DNA of 64,000 bases from Aminobacter carboxidus (GTDB lineage Bacteria; Pseudomonadota; Alphaproteobacteria; Rhizobiales; Rhizobiaceae). The notes below the pieces were generated by a model that was not told where the DNA came from, ran no database searches, and was given only the letters and a program-made list of their open reading frames with translations. The stretch is taken from positions 372,001-436,000 of the forward strand of contig NZ_JACZEP010000002.1 of the NCBI RefSeq assembly GCF_014863355.1, written 5' to 3'. A program made the position numbers and the translations under genes. Positions 44,366-54,255 of the stretch are shown here, piece after piece; position 1 is the stretch's first letter, and the number at the start of each line of letters is the position of its first letter.

Positions 44366-45322
44366 ATGCGCTTCGTACCTGGGACACGTGCTTTGCGAAC
44401 GCTGGCTGCCGCCGGCAAGCATCTCAATTTCACCCGCGCCGCCGACGAACTCGGCCTGACGCCCGCGGCGGTGAGCCACCAGATCAAGGAAATCGAGGAC
44501 CAACTCGGTGTGGTGCTGTTCACCCGCACCAGCCGCACGATCCGGCTGACCGAAGCGGGATCAGCACTGGTCGACGCCTCGGTCGATGCGCTTGACCTGC
44601 TCAACCGCGCGGTGTCGCGGGCCCGCAAGATGACGCGCGGGACGGCTTTGCTGAAGGTGACGCTCGACGCGCAGTTCGCGGCCAAGTGGCTGATGCGGCG
44701 CATCGACGCTTTCCGCAAGCTCCACCCCGACATCGATCTCAGGTTCGACATCAGCTACGAGGTGCGCGATTTCGACCTCGACGATGTCGATGTCGGCATC
44801 CGTTTCGGCACCGGCAAATATCCCGGCCTGCGCGCCGACCGGCTGTTCGACAACATCATCATCCCGGTGTGCAGCCCGGCCCTGCTGGCATCGGGGCCGC
44901 CGCTGCGCGAGCCGCGCGATCTCTTCCACCACACGCTGGTACACATCGAATGGTCGCAGCAGGGCGTGACCTGGCCGAACTGGCGCATGTGGATGGCCGC
45001 TGCCGGCGTCGACGATTTCGACGACAGCCGCTCGGTGGTGTTCACGACCTCATCCGATGCGGTGCAAGCAGCGCTCGACGGCAGCGCGGTGGCGCTCGCC
45101 GATTTCGCCATGGTGGCCAACGACCTGTCGGAGGGGCGGCTGGTGCGGCCGTTCGAACTGGGCATCAAGGTGGCGCGGGAGTTTGCCTACCACCTGGTCT
45201 ATCCGATCGCATCGGCCAACGATGCACGGGTCGTGGCCTTCAAGGACTGGCTGCTGAACGAAGTCCACAACCCGCAGTCCGATCCGACACGGCGCAGCTG
45301 GGACGATTTCAGGTCGTCATAG
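44366..45322 (+). CDS. LysR family transcriptional regulator (GcvA-like)
   Basis: A 318-residue regulator. The HTH is LRTLAAAGKHLNFTRAADEL followed by GLTPAAVSHQIKEIEDQLG, a strong LysR N terminus (the -NFTRAA-E-G-T-AAVS pattern of GcvA). The effector domain begins LLKVTLDAQFAAKWLMRRID, and the later DLDDVDVGIRFGTGKYPGL matches the GcvA/AmpR branch. Ligand unknown. It is divergent from the 82-residue gene with a palindrome between. Confidence 0.92.
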   Translation: MRFVPGTRALRTLAAAGKHLNFTRAADELGLTPAAVSHQIKEIEDQLGVVLFTRTSRTIRLTEAGSALVDASVDALDLLNRAVSRARKMTRGTALLKVTLDAQFAAKWLMRRIDAFRKLHPDIDLRFDISYEVRDFDLDDVDVGIRFGTGKYPGLRADRLFDNIIIPVCSPALLASGPPLREPRDLFHHTLVHIEWSQQGVTWPNWRMWMAAAGVDDFDDSRSVVFTTSSDAVQAALDGSAVALADFAMVANDLSEGRLVRPFELGIKVAREFAYHLVYPIASANDARVVAFKDWLLNEVHNPQSDPTRRSWDDFRSS

Positions 45323-45333
45323 GCAAGTGACGG

Positions 45334-46005
45334 TCAGGCGAACCGCCAGACGGTGGTTCGCTTGACCTCGGCATCCTCGAGCGCGCGGGTGACCGGCACC
45401 TCGTAGGTGGCGAGCTTTTCCAGACGATCCTTGGGCAGGTAGGAACGGCCGGGATCGCCGACGAGCACGTCGGCGCCGCGTGCCCGGAGCGCTTCGAACC
45501 ACGGCACCAGCCGGTCGGCGAAGGGCTTTTCGTAGAAGACATCGCCGGCAAGCACGACATCCCAGCCATCGTCATGGCCGACCTGGTCGGTGCCGGTGAA
45601 ATCGACTGTGACAGCGTTGGCCTTAGCGTTGAGGCGGATCGCGGCCTCGCAAAACGGGTCGATGTCGGCGCCCACCACGGAAGAGGCGCCCGCATGCATC
45701 GCTGATATGGCGACGAGGCCGGAGCCGGAGGCGAAGTCGAGCACGCGCTTGCCGGCAACGGTTTGGGGATTGTCGAGCACGTAGCGGGCCAGACCCTGGC
45801 CGCCGGCCCAGGCAAAGGCCCAGAAAGGTGGCGGCAGGCCGATCTCGGCCAGCTGCTCTTCGGTTCGGTGCCACAGGTCATGCGCTTCGTCGGCGAGATG
45901 GAGCGCTACCTCGGGCACATGCGGGGGGCGCATCAGCGCCGTGTTGGCGCGGATGAAGGTTTCCGCGCGCTCGGGCGTGAGCCTTGTCACCGAACCCGTC
46001 GTCAC
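45334..46005 (-). CDS. Protein N-lysine methyltransferase, ETFB-KMT (METTL20)-like
   Basis: A 223-residue class I methyltransferase. The core closely follows the METTL20 family: PFWAFAWAGGQGLARYVLDN, then KRVLDFASGSGLVAISAMHA (motif I), DIDPFCEAAIRLNA, the WDVVLAGDVFYEKPFADRL segment and VLVGDPGRSYL, and ends TTVWRF. METTL20 and its alphaproteobacterial homologue methylate lysines of the electron-transfer flavoprotein beta subunit. No etf gene is nearby. GTG at 46005 overlaps the EVE-gene stop, giving translational coupling. Confidence 0.82.
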   Translation of the reverse strand: MTTGSVTRLTPERAETFIRANTALMRPPHVPEVALHLADEAHDLWHRTEEQLAEIGLPPPFWAFAWAGGQGLARYVLDNPQTVAGKRVLDFASGSGLVAISAMHAGASSVVGADIDPFCEAAIRLNAKANAVTVDFTGTDQVGHDDGWDVVLAGDVFYEKPFADRLVPWFEALRARGADVLVGDPGRSYLPKDRLEKLATYEVPVTRALEDAEVKRTTVWRFA

Positions 46006-46436
46006 GGCGCCTTGTCGAGCCCGGCCATACGGCAGACTTCCTGCCACTCGTCAGGCGTCACCGGCTGGACCGACAGGCGCATCGAGGTGACCAGCGCCAT
46101 CTTTTCGAGCTTCGGATTGGCCTTGACGTCGGCAAGGGTGACGGGCCTGGGGACCGGGCTGTGGTAGCGGATGTCGACGCATTCCCAGCGCGGGTCCTCG
46201 GTCGTTGTGTCGTGATGGGCGAGCGCGCAGACCTCGGCGATGCCGACAACCTCGAGCCCCTCATTGGAGTGGTAGAAGAAGCCCAGGTCGCCGATCTGCA
46301 TGGCGCGCATGTTGTTGCGGGCGAGGTAGTTGCGCACGCCGTCCCACTGCGTGCCGTCCTTGCCCTTGGCCTTCAGCATCTCGAATGAGAATTTGAACGG
46401 CTCGGATTTGAACAGCCAGTATTTCTTCTCGCTCAT
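46002..46436 (-). CDS. EVE domain-containing protein
   Basis: A 144-residue protein that is one EVE domain: KYWLFKSEPFKFSFEMLKAK, WDGVRNYLARNNMRAMQIGD and LGFFYHSNEGLEVVGIAEVC. EVE domains are PUA-like folds that bind modified bases (5-methylcytosine and related) in DNA or RNA. This one is the widespread stand-alone Thy28/THYN1-like form. Its stop overlaps the methyltransferase start. Confidence 0.94.
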   Translation of the reverse strand: MSEKKYWLFKSEPFKFSFEMLKAKGKDGTQWDGVRNYLARNNMRAMQIGDLGFFYHSNEGLEVVGIAEVCALAHHDTTTEDPRWECVDIRYHSPVPRPVTLADVKANPKLEKMALVTSMRLSVQPVTPDEWQEVCRMAGLDKAP

Positions 46437-46457
46437 GTCGTCCCCTCTAGATGCAGT

Positions 46458-46754
46458 TCAGGCGCTGGCCGGGTTGTTGAACACCCAGTTCCACGGCCGG
46501 ATGTCGACGCTCTCGAATAGGCTGGCCTTGGCGTAGGGATCAGTGCTGGCGATTGCCTGGGCTGCCGCGGCGTCGGCCGCTTCGATGACCACCAGCGAGC
46601 CGTCCGGCTTGCCGTCGGCGTCGAGGAAGGGGCCGGCGAATTTCAGCGCGCCCTTGGCGTTGAGCTCGTTGAGGAAGGCAACATGGTCGGGCCGCGCGTC
46701 GAGGCGGACCTGGAGATGGTTCGGCTTGTCCTTGCAGATCAGTGCGAAAAGCAT
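46458..46754 (-). CDS. yciI: YciI family protein
   Basis: A 98-residue YciI/YCII domain protein: MLFALICKDKPNHLQVRLDA, then RPDHVAFLNELNAKGALKFA and GPFLDADGKPDGSLVVIEAA, with the conserved His and Asp of the family's putative active site. ATG at 46754 has GGAGG upstream; an earlier ATG at 46814 would add a non-homologous N terminus. Lies 21 nt upstream of the EVE gene in the tsaD-gpsA-yciI-EVE-methyltransferase run. Confidence 0.92.
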   Translation of the reverse strand: MLFALICKDKPNHLQVRLDARPDHVAFLNELNAKGALKFAGPFLDADGKPDGSLVVIEAADAAAAQAIASTDPYAKASLFESVDIRPWNWVFNNPASA

Positions 46755-46830
46755 CGTTGTAGCGTCCTCCTGGTGCATGAGTGATACAGCGTCCTTTGCG
46801 TGCCCAAAGGACACGCGGCGCTGTAGTGGT

Positions 46831-47814
46831 TCAGTCTGCTTCGGCGCGCAGCGGACGGGTCATCAGCCCGGCGACGGCCTCGTTGATGGTGATGGCGTTG
46901 TCGAGCAGGGCGGCGACGGCCTCGATGATCGGCGCCTCTATGCCGCGCTCGCGGGTCAGGCGGGCGGCGATGTAGGCGGTGGCGACGCCTTCGGCGAGCG
47001 GGCGGCCGGCGAGTTCCTCGCCTTTGCCGAGCGCCACGCCATAGGCGAAGTTGCGCGACTGCACCGACGAGCAGGTGAGCATCAGGTCGCCGAGGCCGGA
47101 CAGGCCCATCAGCGTTTCGGGCCGGGCGCCGAAGGCAGCGCCGATGCGGCGCAACTCAACGAAGCCGCGGGTGACGAGGGCTGCCTGCGCCGAGGCGCCG
47201 AGACCGGCACCGGTGACGGCACCGGCGGCGATGGCGAAGACGTTCTTCAGCGCGCCGCCGATTTCGACGCCGATCAGATCGTCGCTGGAATAGCAGCGCA
47301 GGTTGGCAGCGGAGAAGCGCGTCGCAAGTGCTGAGGCCAGCGCCTCGTCCTCTGAAGCAACGACGACGGCGGTTGGCAGACCACGCGAAACGTCGGTGGC
47401 GAAGCTTGGACCCGACAGTGCCGCGACCGGATTGTCGGGCAGGATGGCACTGGAGATATCCGCCAGGAGCCGGCCGGTGTCACGCTCGATGCCCTTGGCG
47501 CACAACACAAGTGGAACGTCCTCGGCGATATGCGGCTTGACCTCGGTCAGCACGCTGCGCAGCGCCTGCGCCGGGGTGACGACCAGCACGCAATCGGTGC
47601 CGGCCAGAGCCTGGGCAAGGTCGGTGGTGGCGGCGATGCCGGTTTCGAAGGTGATGCCGGGGAGATAACGCGGGTTGGTGCCGGTGCGGATAGCATCGAC
47701 GCTTTCGCTGTCGCGGGCCCAGAGCCTGACGGCATGGCCGGCGCGCAGCATGGCAAGGGCCAGCGCCGTGCCCCAGGCGCCGCCGCCGAGAACCGTGACC
47801 TTGTATGCGCTCAT
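46831..47814 (-). CDS. gpsA: Glycerol-3-phosphate dehydrogenase [NAD(P)+]
   Basis: A 327-residue soluble enzyme that reduces dihydroxyacetone phosphate to sn-glycerol 3-phosphate for phospholipids. The NAD(P) motif is [20 protein letters not shown]; the catalytic Lys lies in [20 protein letters not shown], and [20 protein letters not shown] is diagnostic. The ATG overlaps the tsaD stop (ATGA), a common pairing in alphaproteobacteria. Confidence 0.96.
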   Translation of the reverse strand: MSAYKVTVLGGGAWGTALALAMLRAGHAVRLWARDSESVDAIRTGTNPRYLPGITFETGIAATTDLAQALAGTDCVLVVTPAQALRSVLTEVKPHIAEDVPLVLCAKGIERDTGRLLADISSAILPDNPVAALSGPSFATDVSRGLPTAVVVASEDEALASALATRFSAANLRCYSSDDLIGVEIGGALKNVFAIAAGAVTGAGLGASAQAALVTRGFVELRRIGAAFGARPETLMGLSGLGDLMLTCSSVQSRNFAYGVALGKGEELAGRPLAEGVATAYIAARLTRERGIEAPIIEAVAALLDNAITINEAVAGLMTRPLRAEAD

Positions 47815-48917
47815 GCTTTGGCTCCCCGCCTGCCGGAACCGACCACAGGTGCTGACACGCTGTCCAGCGGCCAGCGCGAGCGCGGCACAAAATCGAATGC
47901 GTCCGGCTCGACGAGATCGGCGCGCAGCCGCTCGATGCCGGCCCAGGCGATCATCGCGGCATTGTCGGTGCACAGCGCCATCGGCGGCGCGATGAAAGCA
48001 AAGCCGTTCTTGGCGCAGAGCTTTTCCAGCATGGCGCGGATCTGCTTGTTAGCGGCGACGCCGCCGGCGACCACAAGAGCGGGAACTGCCGTATCGGGGA
48101 ATTCGGCGCGGAAACGGGCCAGCACGCGCTTGACGCGGTCACTGAGCGTATCGGCAACAGCCGCCTGGAACGAGGCGCAGATATCGGCGACGTCCTGGTC
48201 GCTCAACGGCGCCACGGCGGTCGCTGCCTGGCGCACCGACGTCTTGAGGCCGGAGAAGGAGAAATCGGGCTGGGCCGAGCCCTTCATCGGGCGCGGGAAG
48301 ATAAAGCGGGTGGCGTCGCCGGACTGGGCGGCCTTCTCGACATTGGGGCCGCCCGGATAGGGCAGGGCCAGCATCTTGGCGGTCTTGTCGAAGGCCTCGC
48401 CGAGCGCATCGTCGATGGTGGTGGCCCAGCGCTGGTAGTCGCCGACACCCTTGACCAGGACGATCTGGGTGTGGCCGCCGGAAACCAGCAACAGCAGATA
48501 GGGGAATTCCAGGCCGTCGGTGAGGCGCGCGGTCAGCGCGTGGCCTTCGAGATGGTTGATGGCGATCAGCGGCTTGCCGGCGGCGGCGGCGATCGCCTTG
48601 GCCGTCATCAGCCCGACGATCAACCCGCCGACGAGGCCCGGGCCGGCAGTGGCGGCGATGGCGTCGATGTCTTCAAGGGCAACGCCGGAATCCTCGAGTG
48701 CTGCCTCGACGATGCCGTCGAGGGCTTCGACATGGGCGCGCGCGGCGATCTCCGGCACGACGCCGCCAAAGGCCGCATGTTCTTCGATCTGGCTGAACAC
48801 TGTGCTCGACAGGATGCGCGGCGGTTGGCCGGCTTCAAGCGCAACGACGCTGGCCGCGGTTTCGTCGCAGCTGGTCTCGATGCCCAGAACACGGATCAAT
48901 TGGTCGCTACCCTGCAT
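47811..48917 (-). CDS. tsaD: tRNA N6-threonylcarbamoyladenosine transferase TsaD
   Basis: A 368-residue ASKHA-fold enzyme that, with TsaB and TsaE, makes t6A37 in ANN-decoding tRNAs. Signatures are [20 protein letters not shown], the metal-binding [24 protein letters not shown], and the C-terminal [15 protein letters not shown]. The ATG at 48917 gives the usual length; upstream in-frame extension reaches the hemC promoter. It is divergent from hemC. Confidence 0.96.
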   Translation of the reverse strand: MQGSDQLIRVLGIETSCDETAASVVALEAGQPPRILSSTVFSQIEEHAAFGGVVPEIAARAHVEALDGIVEAALEDSGVALEDIDAIAATAGPGLVGGLIVGLMTAKAIAAAAGKPLIAINHLEGHALTARLTDGLEFPYLLLLVSGGHTQIVLVKGVGDYQRWATTIDDALGEAFDKTAKMLALPYPGGPNVEKAAQSGDATRFIFPRPMKGSAQPDFSFSGLKTSVRQAATAVAPLSDQDVADICASFQAAVADTLSDRVKRVLARFRAEFPDTAVPALVVAGGVAANKQIRAMLEKLCAKNGFAFIAPPMALCTDNAAMIAWAGIERLRADLVEPDAFDFVPRSRWPLDSVSAPVVGSGRRGAKA

Positions 48918-48994
48918 GATTGCCCGGTGGTAATTTCCTAGATAGGAGGTACGGGACCGCCCCGCCAGCGCGGGGTTATCACGGACCAAGCGCT

Positions 48995-49924
48995 ATGCAA
49001 ACTAGAGCCTTGAGAATCGGAACCCGCGGCAGCCTGCTGGCGCTCGCCCAGGCGCACGAGACGCGTGCGCGGCTGATGGCGACGCATGTCCTGCCGGAAG
49101 AGGCGTTCGAGATCGTGACGATTTCGACCAGCGGCGACCGCATTCAGGACCGGCCGCTGTCGATGGCCGGCGGCAAGGGGCTGTTCACCAAGGAGCTGGA
49201 AGAGGCGATGTATGCGGGCGAGATCGACATCGCCGTTCATTCGTCCAAGGATATGCCGACGCAGCTTCCCGACGGGCTGGAGCTCTCGGCATTCCTGCCG
49301 CGTGAGGACCCGCGCGACGCCTTTATCGGCCGCGCGGCGCCGACGATCATGGATCTGCCTGAAGGTGGGGTCGTTGGCTCGTCGTCGCTGAGGCGACAGG
49401 CGCTGATCCGGCGCATGCGCCCCGATCTCGACGTCGTGATGTTCCGCGGCAACGTGCAGACCCGCCTGCGCAAGCTCGACGAGGGCGTGGCGCAAGGCAC
49501 GATCCTCGCCAATGCCGGCCTGCGGCGGCTCGGGCTTGAAAATGTCATCACCGACCTGATGCCGCTCGATGCCTTTCCGCCGGCGCCGGGGCAAGGTGCG
49601 ATCTGTATCGAAAGCCGCATCGGCGACACCGCCGTCGCCACCATGCTGTCGGCCATCGACCACCGGCCGACCGGCCAGGCGCTGGCCTGCGAACGGGCGT
49701 TTCTGGCGGCCCTCGACGGGTCGTGCCGCACGCCGATTGCCGGATATGCCGAGATCGATGGCGACAGATTGTCTTTCTCCGGGCTTATCCTGACGCCGGA
49801 TGGTACGCTGTGGCACGAGGCCATGGCCGAGGGCCGGGTGGCGGACGCCGCCGACATCGGCCGGAACGCCGGCGATGAAGTGCGGGCACGGGCCGGCACC
49901 AGGTTCTTCGAGGGATGGAGTTAG
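48995..49924 (+). CDS. hemC: Porphobilinogen deaminase (hydroxymethylbilane synthase)
   Basis: A 309-residue enzyme joining four porphobilinogens into hydroxymethylbilane in haem synthesis. It has [20 protein letters not shown], the [11 protein letters not shown] region, [40 protein letters not shown] and Cys244 in [12 protein letters not shown], which holds the dipyrromethane cofactor. hemD follows with no gap. Divergent from tsaD across 77 nt. Confidence 0.97.
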   Translation: MQTRALRIGTRGSLLALAQAHETRARLMATHVLPEEAFEIVTISTSGDRIQDRPLSMAGGKGLFTKELEEAMYAGEIDIAVHSSKDMPTQLPDGLELSAFLPREDPRDAFIGRAAPTIMDLPEGGVVGSSSLRRQALIRRMRPDLDVVMFRGNVQTRLRKLDEGVAQGTILANAGLRRLGLENVITDLMPLDAFPPAPGQGAICIESRIGDTAVATMLSAIDHRPTGQALACERAFLAALDGSCRTPIAGYAEIDGDRLSFSGLILTPDGTLWHEAMAEGRVADAADIGRNAGDEVRARAGTRFFEGWS

Positions 49925-50641
49925 ATGGCACAGCGGGTGCTGGTGACGAGGCCGGAACCCGGCGCCACCCGCACCGCGCGGCGCCTTGAGGCGCTTGGCT
50001 TCGAACCGGTGCTGCTGCCGCTTTCCGAAACGCAGCCGCTGCCGGTGGCACGCGAAAGCGTCCCAACCGATGCCACCGCCATTGCGGTGACAAGCGCCAA
50101 TGCGCTGCGCCACGCGCCAAGCGGGCTGATCGAGCGCTTGAGCCGGTTGCCGTGCCACGCGGTGGGCGCTCGCACGGCCGAAAGCGCGCGCCAGGCCGGC
50201 TTCGTGTCGGTCAATGAAGGGCCGGGCGATGCCGCTTCGCTGGCCGACATGATGTCAATCGAACTTGGCAAGGCGACGGTCGTCTATCTCTGCGGCCGGG
50301 TGCGGATGCCGGAGTTCGAGCGACGCCTTGGCGTCAATGGCATGCGGGTGGTGCCGATCGAAACCTATGACACGGTTGCGCTCAATCCGGCCCCGTCCTT
50401 CGTGCATCAGAAGCTTGGCGGGCAACCAATCGACGCGGTGCTCGTTTACTCGGCGCGCGCCGCCGCTGCCTTCGGCTCGCTGATGCAGATGCAGGCCGAG
50501 GCTGATTTTTTGATGCGGGATGCGACGTGTTTTTGCCTTTCCGGGCGCATCGCCGCCGCCATGATCGACGGGTTGCGGGTCGAGGTCGCACCCGACCCGA
50601 ATGAGGATGCGCTGCTGGCGCTTCTCGGCGATCCGGACTGA
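49925..50641 (+). CDS. hemD: Uroporphyrinogen-III synthase
   Basis: A 238-residue enzyme that inverts ring D and closes hydroxymethylbilane into uroporphyrinogen III. HemD sequences are poorly conserved, but VLVTRPEPGATRTARRLEAL at the start, the TAIAVTSANALRHAP and KATVVYLCGRVRM segments and the late VLVYSARAAAAFGSLM fit. It directly abuts hemC, which makes the assignment strong. Confidence 0.93.
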   Translation: MAQRVLVTRPEPGATRTARRLEALGFEPVLLPLSETQPLPVARESVPTDATAIAVTSANALRHAPSGLIERLSRLPCHAVGARTAESARQAGFVSVNEGPGDAASLADMMSIELGKATVVYLCGRVRMPEFERRLGVNGMRVVPIETYDTVALNPAPSFVHQKLGGQPIDAVLVYSARAAAAFGSLMQMQAEADFLMRDATCFCLSGRIAAAMIDGLRVEVAPDPNEDALLALLGDPD

Positions 50642-50762
50642 AGGGACGGCTACTTGCCATCAACCGGCCTTTTTTCGCGGGACGGTGGGTGTTACTGATT
50701 TTGATCTTCGAACCCCGCATCTGCCGCGGGATCTATGCCAACGAAATCGCGGAGCCCCAAGC

Positions 50763-52139
50763 ATGGTCAAGACGCCGAAGACGCGCCATTCAAAGACGCA
50801 TCGCGAGCCGGTGACGATCGAGCTGGAACCCGGCGCCGTGTCGCGCGTCGAAGAAGCGGGCAAGCCTGAAGCGGAAGCCGAGGCGATTTCGGCAACGACG
50901 GGCGACGAAGCCCTGGCGGCCGCAGAGATGCGATCGGCGGAAACAGCGGCCAAGGCTGACAGCGGCTATGCTTCCTACGACTACAGCTTCGACAACGAAA
51001 AGGCTGCCGAAACCCCGAAGGCCGAGGCATCGTCAAGCGCTGCCGCGTCGAGTTCGGCTGGATCGCGTGCAGCAGGCGCTGCGCCGTCGGCGACGCCACA
51101 GGGACGTCAGTCGGCCTCCGGGCTTCTGCCGGGTCTGGCAGGCGGCGCCATCGCGCTGCTCGTGGCCGGCGGGCTGCAGTTTGCCGGTGTGCTCGGCGCG
51201 CCGGGCGGCGCTGCCGGAACTGCCGACAACGAACTGATGCGGACCGAAATCGCCTCGCTGAAGTCGCAGCTGGCCGATCTCGGCGCCGCCGCCAATGGCG
51301 GTGCGGCGCTGAAGGGCGACGTCGACAGCCTCACCGCAGCGGTCCAGCAGGTCAGGTCAGAAGTCGAGGCGCTGAAATCCTCGGCCAGCCAGGCAGGGTC
51401 GAGCGAAGCGCTTGCTGCGCTCGACGGCCGCATCAAGCAGGTTGAGACGGCGGTGACCTCGCTCAGCCAGAACAGCGGCGCGTCGACCGAGGTCGCAGCG
51501 CTGAACGAGCGTGTCGCCGGCATCGATGCGGCGGTGAAGTCGGCTGGCGAGGCAGCAGCGGCCGACGATGGCAAGATCGCGACGCTGGAGCAGTCGGTCT
51601 CAGCACTTACCTCCAAGGTCGAGGCGCAGGCGTCGCAGCCCAAGATCGCGCTGGCGATTGCCGCTTCCGCGCTCAAGGCGGCTGTCGACCGTGGCGCGGG
51701 CTTTGGCGCCGAACTGGAAACCTTCGCCGCGATTTCTCCCGAAGCGCCTGAACTGGCCGCACTCAGGGCGCATGCCGAAAAGGGCGTGCCGACGCGTGCT
51801 GACATCGTGGCTGAAACAGATGCGGCAGCGAACGCGATGATCGCGGCGGCAAAGCCGGTCAGCGAGGATGCCGGCATCCTTGAGCGGCTGGTATCGAGCG
51901 CCGAGCAGCTGGTGCAGGTGCGCCCGATCGGCTCCGTCGAAGGTGCCGGTGTTCCGGAGACGGTGGCGCGCATGGAGGTTGCGATCAACCAGGGCGATTT
52001 CGCCAAGGCGGTCGCCGAATACGACACGCTGCCCGACACGGCCAAGGCTGCGGGCGCCGACTTCGTGGCCAAGCTCAAGGCGCGGCTCGATGTCGAAACG
52101 CTCGTCGACACGCTCGTCGCCGGCGCGATGAAGGCATGA
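50763..52139 (+). CDS. Mitofilin-like (Mic60) inner-membrane protein
   Basis: A 458-residue protein with a disordered N terminus, one transmembrane helix (about residues 120-143, PGLAGGAIALLVAGGLQFAG), a long periplasmic coiled coil rich in Ala, Gln and Ser, and a C-terminal mitofilin region (LERLVSSAEQLVQVRPIGSV and a following helix). Alphaproteobacterial Mic60 homologues lie between hemD and hemY, exactly as here, and shape intracytoplasmic membranes. The ATG at 50763 is used. Structural role inferred. Confidence 0.87.
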   Translation: MVKTPKTRHSKTHREPVTIELEPGAVSRVEEAGKPEAEAEAISATTGDEALAAAEMRSAETAAKADSGYASYDYSFDNEKAAETPKAEASSSAAASSSAGSRAAGAAPSATPQGRQSASGLLPGLAGGAIALLVAGGLQFAGVLGAPGGAAGTADNELMRTEIASLKSQLADLGAAANGGAALKGDVDSLTAAVQQVRSEVEALKSSASQAGSSEALAALDGRIKQVETAVTSLSQNSGASTEVAALNERVAGIDAAVKSAGEAAAADDGKIATLEQSVSALTSKVEAQASQPKIALAIAASALKAAVDRGAGFGAELETFAAISPEAPELAALRAHAEKGVPTRADIVAETDAAANAMIAAAKPVSEDAGILERLVSSAEQLVQVRPIGSVEGAGVPETVARMEVAINQGDFAKAVAEYDTLPDTAKAAGADFVAKLKARLDVETLVDTLVAGAMKA

Positions 52140-52149
52140 GGGGCGCCAG

Positions 52150-53721
52150 ATGATCCGTATCCTGTTTTATCTGGCCATCGTCTTTGCGCTTGGGCTTGGC
52201 TTTGCCTGGCTGGCGGACCGTCCTGGCGACATGGTCGTGACCTTCAGCGGCTACCAGTACAAGGTCAGCCTGATGGTGGCGGCGGTGGCGGTCACCGCCA
52301 TCGTTGCGGCGACAATGCTGAGCTGGTGGCTCACCAAAGCGGTTTGGAACAGCCCTTTCACCATTGCCCGCCATTTTCGCGCCCGCCGGCGCGACCGCGG
52401 CTACCAGGCGCTGTCGACCGGCATGATCGCGGCCGGAGCGGGTGACGCAGCACTGGCGCGCAAGAAAAACAAGGAAGCCGCCAAGCTGATCAACTCGGAC
52501 CAGGAGCCGCTGATCCATCTGCTCGATGCCCAGGCGTCGCTGCTCGAAGGCGATCACGATACGGCGCGGCAGAAGTTCGAGGCGATGCTGGACGATCCCG
52601 AGATGCGCCTGCTCGGCCTGCGCGGGCTTTATCTCGAAGCCGAGCGCCTCGGCGACCGGGCCGCAGCACGCCATTATGCCGGCCGAGCTGCGGGCCTTGC
52701 GCCGCAGCTTGGCTGGGCCGCCGATTCGACGCTCGAGGAAAAGACCGAGCGCGGCGACTGGGATGGGGCGCTGGCGCTCGTCGATGCGCAAAAGTCGACG
52801 CGCCAGATCGAGCGCGAGGTTGCCAACAACAAGCGCTCGGTGCTGCTGACCGCCAAGGCGCTCTCGCTGCTTGAAAGCGACTTCAACGCGGCGCGGACGG
52901 CAGCGCTGGAGGCAAACCGGCTGCGGCCGGAGTTTGGACCGGCGGCGACCGTCGCCGCAAAAGCGCTGTTTCGCCAGAATGACGTGCGCAAGGGCTCGAA
53001 GGTGCTGGAAACAGCGTGGAAGGCGGAGCCGCTACCCGACATCGCCGAGCTCTACGTCCATGGCCGTCCCGGCGATGCCGTGCTCGACCGGCTGGCGCGG
53101 GCGAAGAAGCTGCAGTCGCTGAAGCAGAACCATCCGGAATCCTCGCTCGCCGTGGCGCGGGCGGCCCTCGAGGCGCAGGACTACAAGCTGGCGCGTTCCG
53201 AGGCAGAGGCTGCGGCGCGGATGCAGCCGCGCGAGGGCGCCTATCTTCTGCTCGCCGACATCGAGGAAGCGCAGAGTGGCGACCAGGGCAAGGTCAGGCA
53301 GTGGCTGTCGCGGGCCGTGCGCGCACCGCGCGACCCGGCCTGGGTGGCGGATGGCGTGGTCTCCGAGCGTTGGGCGCCGTTTTCGCCCGTCACCGGCCGG
53401 CTGGATGCCTTCGCATGGAAGGCGCCGGAGGAGCGCCTCGGCCATCTGATCGAGCAGGATGACGAGCCAGCGGAGCGGGTGTCGATCCCGAGCATTGCCG
53501 CGGCACAACCGGCTGGCGATGACATCGTCGACGTGATCGTCGAAAGCGATGCCGAACCGGACAAGGCTGTCGAGCCGTCGAAGCCGGTGCCGCCCGCTCC
53601 CGACGGGATCGAAGCCCTTGTCGATGACGACAAGGCCGAGCCGATCCGTCTGCCCGACGATCCCGGCGTCGATCCTGAGGTAGAGCGGGAAAACGCCCAG
53701 AAGCGGTTCCGTTTGTTTTGA
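52150..53721 (+). CDS. hemY: HemY N-terminal domain protein
   Basis: A 523-residue HemY-type protein with two transmembrane helices at the N terminus (RILFYLAIVFALGLGFAWLA and a second around residue 50) followed by TPR-like helical repeats: LLDAQASLLEGDHDTARQKF, LGLRGLYLEAERLGDRAAAR, and LLTAKALSLLESDFNAARTA. The C terminus is acidic and Pro-rich. The name derives from the hem operon; it is not the oxygen-dependent protoporphyrinogen oxidase also called HemY. Role in haem synthesis is unclear. Confidence 0.9.
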   Translation: MIRILFYLAIVFALGLGFAWLADRPGDMVVTFSGYQYKVSLMVAAVAVTAIVAATMLSWWLTKAVWNSPFTIARHFRARRRDRGYQALSTGMIAAGAGDAALARKKNKEAAKLINSDQEPLIHLLDAQASLLEGDHDTARQKFEAMLDDPEMRLLGLRGLYLEAERLGDRAAARHYAGRAAGLAPQLGWAADSTLEEKTERGDWDGALALVDAQKSTRQIEREVANNKRSVLLTAKALSLLESDFNAARTAALEANRLRPEFGPAATVAAKALFRQNDVRKGSKVLETAWKAEPLPDIAELYVHGRPGDAVLDRLARAKKLQSLKQNHPESSLAVARAALEAQDYKLARSEAEAAARMQPREGAYLLLADIEEAQSGDQGKVRQWLSRAVRAPRDPAWVADGVVSERWAPFSPVTGRLDAFAWKAPEERLGHLIEQDDEPAERVSIPSIAAAQPAGDDIVDVIVESDAEPDKAVEPSKPVPPAPDGIEALVDDDKAEPIRLPDDPGVDPEVERENAQKRFRLF

Positions 53722-53732
53722 TTTCCCCTCGT

Positions 53733-53746
53733 GCCTAGATCTAGGC
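53733..53746. other. Perfect 14-bp palindrome
   Basis: GCCTAGATCTAGGC reads the same on both strands with no spacer and contains two CTAG tetramers, rare in most bacterial genomes. It lies 12 nt past the hemY stop and 23 nt before the TerB-like start. Confidence 0.6.
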
Positions 53747-53768
53747 TTGGTTGAAACAGGATTCGACG

Positions 53769-54248
53769 ATGTTCGAACGCATGATTTCGTTTCTGAAGGA
53801 CCTGCCGGCGGCAGGAGCGAGGGTCAGCCGCGAGGACGATCCGCGCGTCGCGGCGGCAGCACTGATGTATCATGTCATGGACGCCGATGGCGACCGGCAG
53901 GACGTCGAGTGGGAGCGGGTCAAGCAGCTGCTGAGCCAGAGCTACGGCATTTCGGGCGCCGAACTCGACAGGCTGGTCAAGGCCGGCGAGCAGGCCGACA
54001 ATGAGGCGATCGATCTCTACGCCTTTACCAGCGTGCTCAAGCGCAACCTCGACGACCAGGCGCGCAAGGACTTTATCGGCATGATGTGGGAAATCGTCTA
54101 TGCCGATGGCGAGTTGCACGAGATGGAGGACAACACCATCTGGCGCATCGCCGAGTTGATCGGCGTCGAAGGCCGCGACCGCGTCGAGGCCAAGCGCAAG
54201 GCAGCCGAGAAGGCGCAGCGCTTCGTCGGACCCGAAACGGACGAGTAG
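53769..54248 (+). CDS. TerB-like (COG4103) protein
   Basis: A 159-residue all-helical protein. The repeated acidic metal-binding-like motifs ALMYHVMDADGDRQDVEWER and MMWEIVYADGELHEMEDNTI are the hallmark of TerB-like domains, each with D/E residues that may bind metal. Despite the tellurite-resistance name, its normal role is unknown. ATG at 53769 has AGGA 8 nt upstream; a TTG at 53751 is an alternative. The next gene starts 7 nt after the stop. Confidence 0.88.
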   Translation: MFERMISFLKDLPAAGARVSREDDPRVAAAALMYHVMDADGDRQDVEWERVKQLLSQSYGISGAELDRLVKAGEQADNEAIDLYAFTSVLKRNLDDQARKDFIGMMWEIVYADGELHEMEDNTIWRIAELIGVEGRDRVEAKRKAAEKAQRFVGPETDE

Positions 54249-54255
54249 GCGGCCG

